Part shown: positions 51,897-61,425 of the stretch, piece by piece | Position numbering within the stretch: the stretch's first letter is position 1 | Layout of the letters: each line of letters begins with the position of its first letter | Origin: Bartonella koehlerae C-29 | GTDB taxonomy: Bacteria > Pseudomonadota > Alphaproteobacteria > Rhizobiales > Rhizobiaceae | Reading direction: 5' to 3' | NCBI RefSeq assembly: GCF_000706625.1 | Contig: NZ_KL407334.1 | Coordinates: 399,771 to 463,770 of the forward strand | Length of the DNA: 64,000 nucleotides | Notes under the pieces: model-generated | Seen by the model: only the letters and a program-made list of their open reading frames with translations | What the model was told of the DNA's origin: nothing | The model's database searches: none | Translations under genes and position numbers: made by a program

Positions 51897-52373
51897 TTAA
51901 GATGATAGTGTTTGGCTGTTTTTTTGTTCTTCAGCAACACGCTTTTGAAAGAGAGCTGCAAAATCAATTGGATCAATTCTCAAAGGTGGGAAACCACCAT
52001 TTTGGGTAGCGTCAGAGATAATCTGCCGAGCAAATGGGAACAAAAGACGGGGGCATTCAATAAAAACAAGTGGCATAACATGCTCTTGGGGAATGTTTTC
52101 GATATGGAAAACGCCACCGTAAATCAATTCTACATGAAATAATGTTTCACTATCATCACTAGCTTTAACTGAGAGTGATAAAACAACATCATAATTGTCA
52201 TCACCAATTGGATTAGCATTGACATTAATATTAATATCAATTTGTGGTGCTTTTTCACGTGGACGCAGTGAGCGAGGGGCACTTGGGTTTTCAAATGAAA
52301 GATCTTTTAAATATTGAGCTAATACAGCAAAAACGGGTTCTCCATTATTGTTGTTCATTTCACTTTCAGCCAT
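51897..52373 (-). CDS. secB: Protein-export chaperone SecB
   Basis: Tetrameric cytosolic chaperone that keeps presecretory proteins unfolded and hands them to SecA. 158 residues. Family motifs are [20 protein letters not shown] at the N-terminus, [30 protein letters not shown] and [17 protein letters not shown]. Start ATG 52371-52373. Not in an operon with fxsA, which is 159 bp away on the same strand. Confidence 0.97.
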   Translation of the reverse strand: MAESEMNNNNGEPVFAVLAQYLKDLSFENPSAPRSLRPREKAPQIDININVNANPIGDDNYDVVLSLSVKASDDSETLFHVELIYGGVFHIENIPQEHVMPLVFIECPRLLFPFARQIISDATQNGGFPPLRIDPIDFAALFQKRVAEEQKNSQTLSS

Positions 52374-52532
52374 ACTACTAACCTCTCATCATAATGTATG
52401 TATTTCTATTTTAGATCTAAAGACAATGCTGGTTATCATGCCTTGCAAAAGGTTGCAAGAAATGCTCTGCTTGTCTTGGTTATTTTTTAGTTCGTTACAG
52501 ATTTTTGCTTTTTTCAATGATTATTATTTATG

Positions 52533-53015
52533 TCATGACGATTCTGTGGTATTGTTGATTTGGTAGTCTTCTGCTTTAAGATCGATTATTTTCTCAGACT
52601 CATTTTTGGTCTTAGTACTGTTTTTATTATGTGTATTCATTTTATTCCTAAGTGATGAAAACAAATACCAAGCAGCAGCACGAACTGGTTTAATAAGAAG
52701 TAATATTCCCAAAATATCGCTTACAAAACCGGGAAGAATAAGCAAAATCGCGCCAATAATGATGCAGCCATCATTGATGATATAATGCTCTAGTGTTTGC
52801 CTTTGGAGAAGCTCACGTTGTATATTTTTAAAAAGGCTTCCCCCTTGAATTCTTAACAAAATGCTTCCAGCTATTGTCGTTAGAATAACCAAACTCAAAG
52901 TTGCCAAAATTCCAATTTCTTTTCCAACGAAGATAAAACCGGCAATTTCAACGAAGAGAGTGCTAAGGGTAAAAATGATGAAAAAGCGAGGATTTATAAA
53001 GTAAAATTTGATCAC
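52533..53015 (-). CDS. fxsA: FxsA family membrane protein
   Basis: Membrane protein of 160 residues. E. coli FxsA suppresses F exclusion of phage T7; its normal role is unclear. Three membrane segments are visible, with the family sequences FIFVGKEIGILATLSLVILT, IAGSILLRIQG, and ILLILPGFVSDILGILLLI. A charged tail of about 35 residues follows. The start is GTG at 53015 (MIKFYFINPRFF), supported by AGGGAA 7 bases upstream; the nearby ATG is out of frame. Confidence 0.9.
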   Translation of the reverse strand: MIKFYFINPRFFIIFTLSTLFVEIAGFIFVGKEIGILATLSLVILTTIAGSILLRIQGGSLFKNIQRELLQRQTLEHYIINDGCIIIGAILLILPGFVSDILGILLLIKPVRAAAWYLFSSLRNKMNTHNKNSTKTKNESEKIIDLKAEDYQINNTTESS

Positions 53016-53102
53016 ATGAAAATTCCCTATTTTACATATTTATTGATAAATGATATTGACTGCAATGTTTATTGTAAATCATCTTAGTTTTGGAGATTGA
53101 CA

Positions 53103-53801
53103 GTGCCCATGGAATTTGACATCGTACTTGTCTTAGCTCTTATTATTATGGTTGTTATTTTCATGCAACTTCGTAATGTATTAGGAAAACGGATTGGTTT
53201 TGAAAAGCCTCCGTTTGATCCTTATACGAGTTGTTCTAAAAAACAGATTGAAACAGAAACGGCTGATAATATTGCTTCTTTCCCTCATCAAGTCAATTCG
53301 CAAAAGAATGATTTTAGCGAAATTGATGCAATTGCACCTGAAGGAAGTGCACTAAATGAAGGTTTACGGGCACTTCGCCAGAGTGATCCTCATTTTTCTC
53401 CTCAATTTTTTATAAAGGGAGCGCAAGTTGCTTATGAAATGATTGTAACAGCTTTTGCTAAAGGGGATCGTGATCAACTTAAGAGATTGCTTTCTCAAGA
53501 TGTTTTTGAGAGCTTTGCTGCTGCCATTGAACAACGCGAAAAAAACAATGAGAGAGTTCAGTTTATTTTTATCGGAATTAATAAAATCGAATTTGTTGCA
53601 GCAGCAATGCAAGAAAAGGAAGAATTTTTGACTATACGTATTGTTAGTGAAATGATTTCTGCGACTTACAATGAGCAGGGAGAACGTATAGATGGTGATC
53701 CTGATACTATTGTAGAAATTAGAGATATTTGGACTTTTGTTCGCAATAGTCTATCAACAGATCCGAACTGGAAGCTTTTTGCAACAGAAGATGAAGATTA
53801 A
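53103..53801 (+). CDS. Tim44-like domain protein
   Basis: Membrane-anchored Tim44-domain protein, a bacterial relative of the mitochondrial import motor subunit. 232 residues. One N-terminal helix (IVLVLALIIMVVIFMQLRNVLG), a polar linker, then the Tim44 fold (about residues 90-230) with FFIKGAQVAYEMIVTAFAKG and DPNWKLFATEDED at the C-terminus. GTG 53103 is favoured by TTGGAG 7 bases upstream; ATG 53109 and TTG 53097 are alternatives. Divergent from fxsA, an arrangement common in Rhizobiales. Confidence 0.88.
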   Translation: MPMEFDIVLVLALIIMVVIFMQLRNVLGKRIGFEKPPFDPYTSCSKKQIETETADNIASFPHQVNSQKNDFSEIDAIAPEGSALNEGLRALRQSDPHFSPQFFIKGAQVAYEMIVTAFAKGDRDQLKRLLSQDVFESFAAAIEQREKNNERVQFIFIGINKIEFVAAAMQEKEEFLTIRIVSEMISATYNEQGERIDGDPDTIVEIRDIWTFVRNSLSTDPNWKLFATEDED

Positions 53802-53863
53802 AATATTTTTTGTCTGTAAAGTCGTATAAATAAGATTTATTTATTAAGAGATTGAAGATTGAA

Positions 53864-54484
53864 ATGTCTACGGATGAATGGAGAACAAAAAGGAATCCAT
53901 TGGTTTCACAGGACCGATTTCTTTGGGAGAAGGTGTGTCGTACCACAATACCGCTTCATAAAAAGCACTATTCTTCTTTTGCAAAAGGTATCGTAAATGT
54001 TGCTAAAAATGCGGCGAAGATCGACAATAAGAAACAATACATAACACAAATCCTACCATGGTCTCAGACAAACATACAGCCATTAACGGAGGTTAAAAGA
54101 GAAAAGAAGGCGATTGCACAAACACATAAGATTCATTTTTTTGATCGTGTTATCTATCGTAAAATTGCCAAAGGTCATTATTCTATTGAGGCTCGTCTTG
54201 ATCTTCACGGTTGTATGCAAGAAGAAGCCTATTTTTTCTTGAAAAAATTTCTCCAATCATCTCAGCAGAATGGATTGCGTTATGTACTCGTGATCACAGG
54301 AAAAGGCCGTTCACTGGGGAGTAATGGTGTTTTGTATCAGTTTGTTCCTCACTGGTTATCAACACCGGCTTTTCGATATTATGTTCATGCCTTTGAGCAA
54401 GCAGCTCGCCAACATGGTGGTGATGGTGCGCTTTATATTCGATTGCGCCGTCTTTTACCTAGGAAAGGGCATGATGTTGTTTAA
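53864..54484 (+). CDS. Smr domain protein
   Basis: Smr-domain protein, a family of small nucleases or nucleic-acid-binding domains first seen at the MutS2 C-terminus. 206 residues. A basic, low-complexity N-terminal half is followed by the Smr domain: ARLDLHGCMQEEAYFFLKKF (LDLHG motif), VLVITGKGRSLG and the closing HGGDGALYIRLRR. ATG 53864 is preferred to TTG 53852. In many Rhizobiales a MltA transglycosylase gene sits between the Tim44-like and Smr genes; here only 62 bp separate them. Confidence 0.88.
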   Translation: MSTDEWRTKRNPLVSQDRFLWEKVCRTTIPLHKKHYSSFAKGIVNVAKNAAKIDNKKQYITQILPWSQTNIQPLTEVKREKKAIAQTHKIHFFDRVIYRKIAKGHYSIEARLDLHGCMQEEAYFFLKKFLQSSQQNGLRYVLVITGKGRSLGSNGVLYQFVPHWLSTPAFRYYVHAFEQAARQHGGDGALYIRLRRLLPRKGHDVV

Positions 54485-54839
54485 GCTGCTTTAGGTTTTG
54501 ATATTGGTTTCATCATTTATCATATTTTAAGTTTATAAAAGAATGTGAGAGTACGCAATTTTATTATAGATATTTATACGCTATTGCGTTCAATTTTTAC
54601 GTACAGTCATTCTGCTTTTTAAGAGAATTGAATGAGCATTATTGCTCAAAAAACATTTGTGAAATTAAAAAACGTTTGAAGGACTACAGATTTTTTAGAT
54701 TTTGGTTTTTCTTTAGCGATTAAGCATTTGTATACTGGTTTGATTCTTGATGATTTAGGTTAGCGTAGCATTGTATTGCATTGAGATTGGTAAATACTAT
54801 CGGAAGTTGTATTATGAAAATCATACTGTTTTTTATTAA

Positions 54840-55020
54840 GAGTACACACTGTCATGAAGGTTTGTCACCACCACGCTTATGTTTATGAAGTAGTAGATCG
54901 GATATTATATTGCCTGTGATATTGCAACTGCTCTTACATTAAGAGTGTTGATTCATAGAGCTATATTTAGTTTTATCCTCCATATTTTATCTATATGCTT
55001 TGCTCTGTTGTAACGCGTGA
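54840..55020 (-). repeat. Dispersed integrase-derived repeat, copy E (partial)
   Basis: Plus-strand landmarks in family order are CACCACGCTTATGTTTATGA, GATATTGCAACTGCTCTTAC, ATTAAGAGTGTTGATTCATA (compare CATTGAGACGATTCATAAGA at 45.2 kb) and TAGTTTTATCC. The far upstream block is not recognisable. Confidence 0.6.
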
Positions 55021-55559
55021 AAACGATTTTTTGATTTTTAAAGATAGAATGTTCGAATAAGAAAATATAGCTATATTCAAGGATTTAATTCAGTAAGAAT
55101 TTTTTTTATAATTAAAACACAATATGTTAATGTAATTATAAAAGAGGGCTGAGACGTTTGTTCCTGTTAAGGCATAAATACTCGCTGATATGTTATGGGT
55201 AAAGATATTGTCAGAGAGAATAGAGCCTGTTTTTAAGAGTAATCTATTTTGTATAACAGTGTATGGAATGCGTTTTGATTTGAAAAGGCGTATGATTATG
55301 GAGGCAATGAAAGAGCGGTTAATTCTAATAAAGCATGTGCTTTTAGTTTGCATGTCAACCAACCTCCAATCCTAATGCAGACGCATGTTAGAAGAAAATA
55401 TATAATATATTTCAGTGCCTTACGTAAAACTTAAGTTTTCCTATATCACATTAAAAGTATGGCATATTTCTGTTTTGGGTAATCTCTCAAACGGGTAAAT
55501 AGTCTCATTGGGAAGAATATAAAGCTGTAAAGATAAAAAAACAATTTTCATCTTTCTCA

Positions 55560-56075
55560 TCATATTTTAATTCAGTTTTACTTTCAAAAGCTTCCATGAC
55601 AATATCTTTTAAGTAATGGAAATTACGCAACTCTTCACATCTTTGCTTATCGCGTTTTTGATAGGGCTAGTTTCCTCACGCAGAACAAAAAGCCATTATA
55701 TTGCTTATTCACACGTTTGCTTTTAAAAAACATCTGTCACTATTTCCAGGTTCATTTCACGGTTAGTATGAAAAATATACCATAAAATCCATTGAATGTC
55801 CCATCTTTACTTTTATGAAGGCTCAAACTGGTACCATCATTCTATTTATCAACTCCCAATGTTGTAAAGGTTCTTGCATTGAGACGGTTCATAAGAGGTA
55901 TTTTTATCTTTTCTGAAGTAGTTTTTACACCACGCCAACTCTGCTTGTGAAATGCAAGCGAATGTTTTTTCTGATTTTAAATGCAAAAATTTGAAAGAAA
56001 AAAGTCTTAGGGTACTCAAGCGCGCACTCAATCGATGAAATGGTGAATTGTTTTCATAAATCAATGTTTTGTGCT
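55560..56075 (-). repeat. Dispersed integrase-derived repeat, copy C
   Basis: Minus-strand copy extending further into the integrase than copy B. In shifting frames QWILWYIFHTNREMNLEIV and VLREETSPIK can be read, then a block giving KDIVMEAFESKTELK, which is the linker before the core-binding domain. The upstream landmark TTGCATTGAGACGGTTCATA matches the 45 kb copy at nearly every base. Confidence 0.75.
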
Positions 56076-56212
56076 AAAAGAGCAAGCTACACAACATGTT
56101 TGCAAGGTTGATGCTTTCTGTTTTTAGGTTTTCAAGACATAATAAATGGGCTTTAGTTGTAATTAATATGTACTTATTTATTTGGTAAGTACTTATTTAT
56201 GAAGAATATTTA

Positions 56213-57223
56213 TCACGTTTTATTTTCAGAAAATTCTAGCGGTTTAAAACGATAAGTTGTTGAGCAAAATTCACATGTAACAGAAATATATTTGTCTTTA
56301 ACCATTTGATTGCGTTCTTCAGGGGGAAAACCTTCCAGTATTTCTTTAATTTTTTCGCGCGAACAGGAGCATTGATCTACAAGAGAAATGGGATTAAAAA
56401 CTCTAACACCTTGTTCGTGGAAAAGACGGAATAAAAGCCGCTTACTGCCGATTTGAGGATCTGTTAATTCTGTACTTTCAATTGTTGACGTTAGTGCTTT
56501 AGCTTCTTTCCATTGATTTTCAAGTTGAGCACGGGTTTTCGTTTCTTGTGGTTTTTTATTGGGCTCATATATTTTATGATGAGATGATGCTTGGGGCAAA
56601 AGTTGAGTCAAAATACCTCCTGCTCGCCAGCTTTTCTGCTGCTTTCCTTTTTGGTCGCGGTTAATCAATATAGCGACTGCTAAACGGATATCGGTGAGAA
56701 TTTGTTCCGATTGGTCAAAATAGGCACGGGTAGCTTCTTGTAAATTTGATCCTTCTAATGCAACTATTCCCTGATAGTCTTGTGTGTGGGCGCCTTGGCG
56801 GATGGTGAAGGCTAAAGTACCTTTTCCTAGAAGTGTTTCGGAAGATATTTGATTATTGGCTATTGCTTGTTGCAGTTTTTCTTCATCAAAACGAGCATAC
56901 CCGCGTAGACTGAAAGGGGGAGAAAAATCACACACCAACATATTAATTGGTCCATTGGAATGGGTTTGTAAAATAAATTTTCCTTTAAGTTTTAAGGAGC
57001 TTCCAAGCAGAACAGTTAAAACTAAAGCCTCTGCTAGAAGGTAAGAAACCGGTTCAGGATATTGATGCCTTGTGAGAATAGAATTTAAAGTTTTTCCAAA
57101 TTGTACAGCACGTCCACGAATATCGAGTTCTTCGACTTGAAAGGGAATAACAGTATCATCTTCACTCAAGTAGATATTGTTGAGAGAGGCTTCATCTTTG
57201 GCTTGTTCGCATTCTTCGCTCAT
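56213..57223 (-). CDS. hslO: Hsp33 redox-regulated chaperone
   Basis: Holdase chaperone switched on by oxidation. 336 residues, slightly longer than E. coli Hsp33. The zinc/redox switch cysteines are intact: Cys 285 and 287 (CSCS), and Cys 317 and 320 (CEFC). The N-terminal domain has VSYLLAEALVLTVLLGSSLK and LKGKFILQTHSNGPINMLVCD. Start ATG 57223. In rhizobia it usually follows argD-argF; here argD is 1.17 kb upstream on the same strand, no argF is visible between, and the gap holds a repeat copy. Confidence 0.96.
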   Translation of the reverse strand: MSEECEQAKDEASLNNIYLSEDDTVIPFQVEELDIRGRAVQFGKTLNSILTRHQYPEPVSYLLAEALVLTVLLGSSLKLKGKFILQTHSNGPINMLVCDFSPPFSLRGYARFDEEKLQQAIANNQISSETLLGKGTLAFTIRQGAHTQDYQGIVALEGSNLQEATRAYFDQSEQILTDIRLAVAILINRDQKGKQQKSWRAGGILTQLLPQASSHHKIYEPNKKPQETKTRAQLENQWKEAKALTSTIESTELTDPQIGSKRLLFRLFHEQGVRVFNPISLVDQCSCSREKIKEILEGFPPEERNQMVKDKYISVTCEFCSTTYRFKPLEFSENKT

Positions 57224-58397
57224 ATTTTTGCCTTTTATAGGATTTATTTTTGCAGACTATTGTGGAGAGAAAAATGCATCTTGTAAACATCATACAAGAA
57301 TTGTTTTTTGGGCATAAAGACAATTTTTAGCTTCGTCAAAAAACAGAAAGTCTTTCATCTTGAACACAAATGATCGATTTTTTACTACTATTAGCCTCAT
57401 CACATTGACTTATAAGGATGATTCATTGTTTTGCATGTTGAATGAGAGACCCTAATACCGTAGGATTTTCTCATGCCAAACTTGTTTATGGTGAATCAGA
57501 AAAAACATTTTTCTGCACGTTACAAGCGGGATTTGTGTGTGGATAAAAAACTATTAATAAAGGACTAAAATGTCTATAATGAACTGTCTCAATACAAGGG
57601 CTATTGCCGATTGGGGGCTAGCAGAGAGTATGGTGGTGCCGGCTTGCAGATAAATATATATGAAGCAGCCTATTGGGTTTTGTGTTTTTTAGGTTTTATT
57701 GAATTGAATAAAACTGCGAGGGTGAGTAACGACAAGCACAAGAGATTTTATTTTAAGAAGTACATGTGCCAGTTGTAACACAATCAACATTTTTAGCCGA
57801 TTTAGGGAGATTACTAATAAGTAGAATATTATTTTCGTACCTTTATCTGCTTCGCTAAAATTTTTCCTATGATGTGTTATCTCTTAGTGTGATAAGGTGC
57901 AAACGGAGTTTAAAGAGAGTTGCTGCGTTGAATTAAGGAATGGAAAACATTATTCGTTGTCTCTCATTCAAACAATATTTCGTTGGAAACTGATTTACGG
58001 TGTTCTCTAGATCAAGATATCTCATAAATTTAGCAAATATGTGAGTCATTTATAAAATATAAAGCCATTTACGGTAGAGGCTTGCAGAATTTATACAAAT
58101 TCGAATATTTCGTTGATAGTTTACATTTTACCTGCCATATGATGATATGCACAACCAATAATAAAAGAGGTGCTACATTTTAAAACCAATTATGTTATAC
58201 GATCATTTTCTCTCAGGTGATGCATACTCATATGAGATAAAATGCAGGCATGTGAATAGTTTTTAGAAATCATTGTTCTTGTTTATGAACAAAAGCTTCA
58301 AATTTTTTTAAAGTGTTTTCTATAGTTGATAAAATATGTAACCTGGTTGAAGGGAGGGGAAAAAAGGTACATCAATGCAATAGCAAGGAGCTATTTG
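57224..58397. other. 1.17 kb gap between argD and hslO
   Basis: About the size of argF, which often lies here in relatives, but no argF motif (STRTR, TNPF, HCLP-like) was found in any minus frame. Contains repeat copy H (57400-57660). Otherwise AT-rich, with a small inverted repeat CTTGT/ACAAG at 57280-57298. Confidence 0.5.
57400..57660 (+). repeat. Dispersed integrase-derived repeat, copy H
   Basis: Plus-orientation copy, very close to the 42.4 kb copy over TTTTGCATGTTGAATGA. Further landmarks are GGTGAATCAGAAAAAACATT, TGTGTGGATAAAAAACT and ATGAACTGTCTCAATACAAG. It continues as GCTAGCAGAGAGTATGGTGG (compare GCTAGCAAATAGAACAATGG in copy B). Confidence 0.78.
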
Positions 58398-59612
58398 TTA
58401 TGAGATTATACGAGTTATTCTTTGTTTTTTTTGCGAAAGAGAAGCAAGTGCTTTTTCAATACGATATAAACCTTCGTCTATTTCTTCTTCCTTAATGATA
58501 AGCGGGGGCAACAAGCGCACAACGTTGTTGTTGGCACTAACACTCAAAAGATATTCTTTTTCCAATGCATTGACAACAACATGAGAGGGAACAACGCACT
58601 GAATACCTAACATCAATCCTACCCCGTGAATTGCACAGATAATGTCAGGATAGGCGCTTAAAATATTTGAAAGTCCGCTTTTTAGCTTATATCCTATTTG
58701 CTGGACGTTGTCGAGAAAACCGGGTTCTAATATGATATCAAGAACAGTTTTGCCTACAACCATCCCAAGAAGATTGCCTCCAAAGGTTGATCCGTGGGTT
58801 CCTAGTGTCATACTTTTTGCAGCTTTTTCTGTTGCAAGACAAGCTCCTAAAGGAAAACCTCCGCCCACTCCTTTTGCGAGAGTAAGAATATCAGGTATGA
58901 TACCACTCCATTCATAAGCAAAAAGCTTTCCTGTTCGTCCAATACCTGTTTGGACTTCATCCAAAATTAATAACAGACCGTTCTCATCGCATATTTTGCG
59001 CAAAAGCCTTAAATATTCATGAGATACCGTTCGTATTCCTCCTTCTCCCTGAATGGGCTCAATAAGGATGGCAGCAGTATTTTTATTGATAGCATTACGC
59101 AAAGCGATTTCATCACAAAAAGGAATTTGAATGAATCCGCCAGCTTTTGGTCCAAAACCTTGCAAATATTTTTCTTGTCCAGTAGCTGCAAGCGTTGCAA
59201 GTGTGCGTCCATGAAATGCATCTTCAAAAGTAATAATTTCAACGCGTGTTGGATGTCCAGATGCATAATGATAGTGACGAGCAGTTTTAAATGCACATTC
59301 CACTGCTTCAGCACCGGAATTGCAGAAAAAAACCTTATCAGCAAAACTGTTTGCACAAAGCTGTGCGGCAAGAGCTTCTTGTTCAGGTGATTGAAAAAGA
59401 TTGGAAACATGCCAAAGCTTTTCAGCTTGTCTTTTGAGAGTATCGACCAATTTTGGATGTGCATACCCTAATACATTGACAGCAATGCCAGACGTGAAAT
59501 CAAGATAATGCTCTCCTTTATCGGAAATAAGCCATACAGCATTCCCTTGTTGAAAATGCAAATTACGTCGAGCAAAGCACTCATAAAGTGGCTGTATAGT
59601 AGTGCCATTCAT
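58398..59612 (-). CDS. argD: Acetylornithine aminotransferase
   Basis: PLP-dependent class III aminotransferase for arginine synthesis (often also succinyldiaminopimelate transamination). 404 residues. Motifs are FCNSGAEAVECAFKTARHY (PLP phosphate), FHGRTLATLAATGQ, IEPIQGEGG, the Asp in LLILDEVQTGIGRTG (Asp 219), and the Schiff-base Lys 247 in LTLAKGVGGGFPLG. AGGA lies 9 bases before ATG 59612. A second role in lysine synthesis alongside dapD is plausible if no separate dapC exists (inference). Confidence 0.95.
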   Translation of the reverse strand: MNGTTIQPLYECFARRNLHFQQGNAVWLISDKGEHYLDFTSGIAVNVLGYAHPKLVDTLKRQAEKLWHVSNLFQSPEQEALAAQLCANSFADKVFFCNSGAEAVECAFKTARHYHYASGHPTRVEIITFEDAFHGRTLATLAATGQEKYLQGFGPKAGGFIQIPFCDEIALRNAINKNTAAILIEPIQGEGGIRTVSHEYLRLLRKICDENGLLLILDEVQTGIGRTGKLFAYEWSGIIPDILTLAKGVGGGFPLGACLATEKAAKSMTLGTHGSTFGGNLLGMVVGKTVLDIILEPGFLDNVQQIGYKLKSGLSNILSAYPDIICAIHGVGLMLGIQCVVPSHVVVNALEKEYLLSVSANNNVVRLLPPLIIKEEEIDEGLYRIEKALASLSQKKQRITRIIS

Positions 59613-60095
59613 CGTTAATTTCCTTTATTTCTCGAGTTTTGCGGTACAACAAATAACACAACGCTGCAAACAAAATACGTTGCATCATTGGATACAGTAT
59701 CATCAGCGGTTTATAGTGATCAATTACCACGCTCACAAGTGGTAATCATTGCACCGATTGGCAAAAAGTTAATGAAGGTTTGACACAAAACGTCTATGGA
59801 AAAAAGCCTTAAGCAAAAACAATAGTTTGATCTATGATCGATTCGCAAGTTGGGGAAAACATTCTAAATAGACTCTTCAAGAGGAAAAGACACTTGTCAT
59901 AGAGTCAATGCATATTGTAGTTTAAATCAGCAGGCAAGATTGTATTTCGGTTTGTAAATTCCGCAGGTTGAATGAAATTTTTTGTGCTCGGGTAGAGTAT
60001 AAAGTTTTTTCATTAGGCCCATTGAAAAAATAGTTGAAACATTCGAAGATGCAAATGGGTGCATCTCAATGAGGTGATCAAAATGGAGTGCTGAT
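59613..60095. other. 483 bp gap between argD and gcrA
   Basis: Divergent intergenic space that should carry both promoters. No gene. Contains the inverted repeat at 59723-59746. No repeat-family copy recognised. Confidence 0.5.
59723..59746. promoter_or_regulatory. Perfect inverted repeat upstream of argD and gcrA
   Basis: ATTACCAC and GTGGTAAT, 8 bp arms with the 8-base spacer GCTCACAA. No T run follows, so it is more like an operator or an RNA stem than a terminator. It lies about 110 bp upstream of argD and 350 bp upstream of gcrA. The bound factor is unknown. Confidence 0.4.
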
Positions 60096-60629
60096 ATGGG
60101 TTGGACATGTGAACGCGTTGAACTTCTTAAGAAGTTTTGGAGTGAGGGGCTAAGCGCAAGTCAGATTGCAGCTCAGTTAGGTGGTGTTAGTAGGAATGCA
60201 GTGATCGGTAAAGTGCACCGATTAAAACTATCGGGACGTGGTAAGACAACACAGGGAGGGGGGCGTATACAAAAGACGCTTGTTGATGTCAGTTCATCGT
60301 CTGTGCGGATGCGTCGCACGCCATCGACAGTATTATCGACGAATGCTGCTTCTTGCAGTGTTGGAACAACAGCTTTAAAAATGGATGTTGTAGTGGAGGA
60401 TGCGAAAGAAGTTGATTTACCCAAAAAATCAAATGTGGTTGTACCTATATCACGTCAGCTTAATCTTTTGCAATTGAGTGAAAATACATGTAGGTGGCCA
60501 GTTGGGGATCCTTTATCACCAGATTTTCATTTTTGTGGTGCTGATTCTGGTGAGAATAGTCCTTATTGTGCCTTTCATGCTAAGATAGCATTTCAGCCAA
60601 TCTCTGAAAAACGGCGGATAAGAATATAA
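60096..60629 (+). CDS. gcrA: GcrA cell-cycle regulator
   Basis: Alphaproteobacterial transcription factor that acts with sigma-70 at CcrM-methylated (GANTC) promoters in Caulobacter. 177 residues. The N-terminal helix-turn-helix MGWTCERVELLKKFWSEGLS, then ASQIAAQLGGVSRNAVIGKV, is diagnostic. A variable linker follows, then the C-terminal domain with CRWPVGDP, FHFCGADS and YCAFHAKIAFQP. TGGAG lies about 8 bases before the ATG. Stands alone on the plus strand. Confidence 0.95.
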   Translation: MGWTCERVELLKKFWSEGLSASQIAAQLGGVSRNAVIGKVHRLKLSGRGKTTQGGGRIQKTLVDVSSSSVRMRRTPSTVLSTNAASCSVGTTALKMDVVVEDAKEVDLPKKSNVVVPISRQLNLLQLSENTCRWPVGDPLSPDFHFCGADSGENSPYCAFHAKIAFQPISEKRRIRI

Positions 60630-61385
60630 TATTCGTAATATAATCTATATTGCATTCTATACCGTTATTATGAAGCGTCAGCTTAAATGTTTTAGGACAT
60701 AAGTTCGTTAACTGGGGGTGTAGATCACCAAAAATCTTTTCTTTAAAAATTGAATAGTAAGGGGCGGTGTTATCCTTATATCTGATTTTGAATGTACAAT
60801 GACCGGTAATGTTTTGTTGCGTGGGAATGCTGTTAAACAAATGAAATTTAAAGAATTAGAGAATATGTGCGATAAAGGGCGTAAACCATTGCTCTCTTCA
60901 TAGTTCTTTTTTAATTGAGCTTTATGGCTTTCAAAAAGATCTACGGCAATATCTTTTAAATAACGAAAATAAAACTTTATAAAGTACTGACATTTTTATT
61001 TTTCGTCTATTTTAAAGGAATAATTTCCTTACGAAGAACAGCATGCCATTTTTTTATTCATTACGCTGATTTTAGAAAGATATGTTTTCCTGCTCTCAAT
61101 TCCTAAATAGTTCGTAAATATTATAAAACAATATCCAGGGGATTTCCATTTTTATATTTACAAAGGTGCAAACCAGCATCATCATTTCTTTTGCCGGTTT
61201 CCAATTTATGATTGCTCTTGCATTGAGATAGTTCATGAAGGGCACATTGAGTCTTTTTAAAAACCGTTTTTATTCAAGTCTCGTTTCTTTTGTGAAGTAC
61301 GAAAATTTTTTTTTATGATTAACCATAAGAGGAAATAAGAGAAAGCTGCAATGAGAAATACTTTCTGTATTTGGTGTTTTCTCAT
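60630..61385. other. 756 bp gap between gcrA and ccmG
   Basis: Contains repeat copy D, which runs into the end of ccmG. No intact gene and no T-run terminator seen for either flanking gene. Confidence 0.55.
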
Positions 61386-61425
61386 TCAATATGGGGAAGA
61401 AGATAAATTATCTTTATAAATTAAT
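60895..61425 (-). repeat. Dispersed integrase-derived repeat, copy D (runs into ccmG)
   Basis: Longest copy by span. The far integrase end reads DIAVDLFESHKAQLKK on the minus strand, then WHAVLRKEIIPLK, with the start region at plus-strand TTGCATTGAGATAGTTCATG. The upstream block ends in GAAGATAAATTATCTTTATA at about 61395-61415, inside the last codons of ccmG. Confidence 0.75.

Larger units (their letters stand above)
54485..56212. other. 1.7 kb gap between Smr gene and hslO
   Basis: No credible gene. Two minus-orientation copies of the integrase-derived repeat lie here (54840-55020 and 55560-56075). A short direct repeat of TACTTATTTAT occurs twice around 56170-56200. The rest is AT-rich and featureless. 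Confidence 0.6.

Noticed and set aside
57661-58397. Possible argF pseudogene between argD and hslO
   Set aside because: Size and position fit, but no ornithine carbamoyltransferase motif could be read in any frame.
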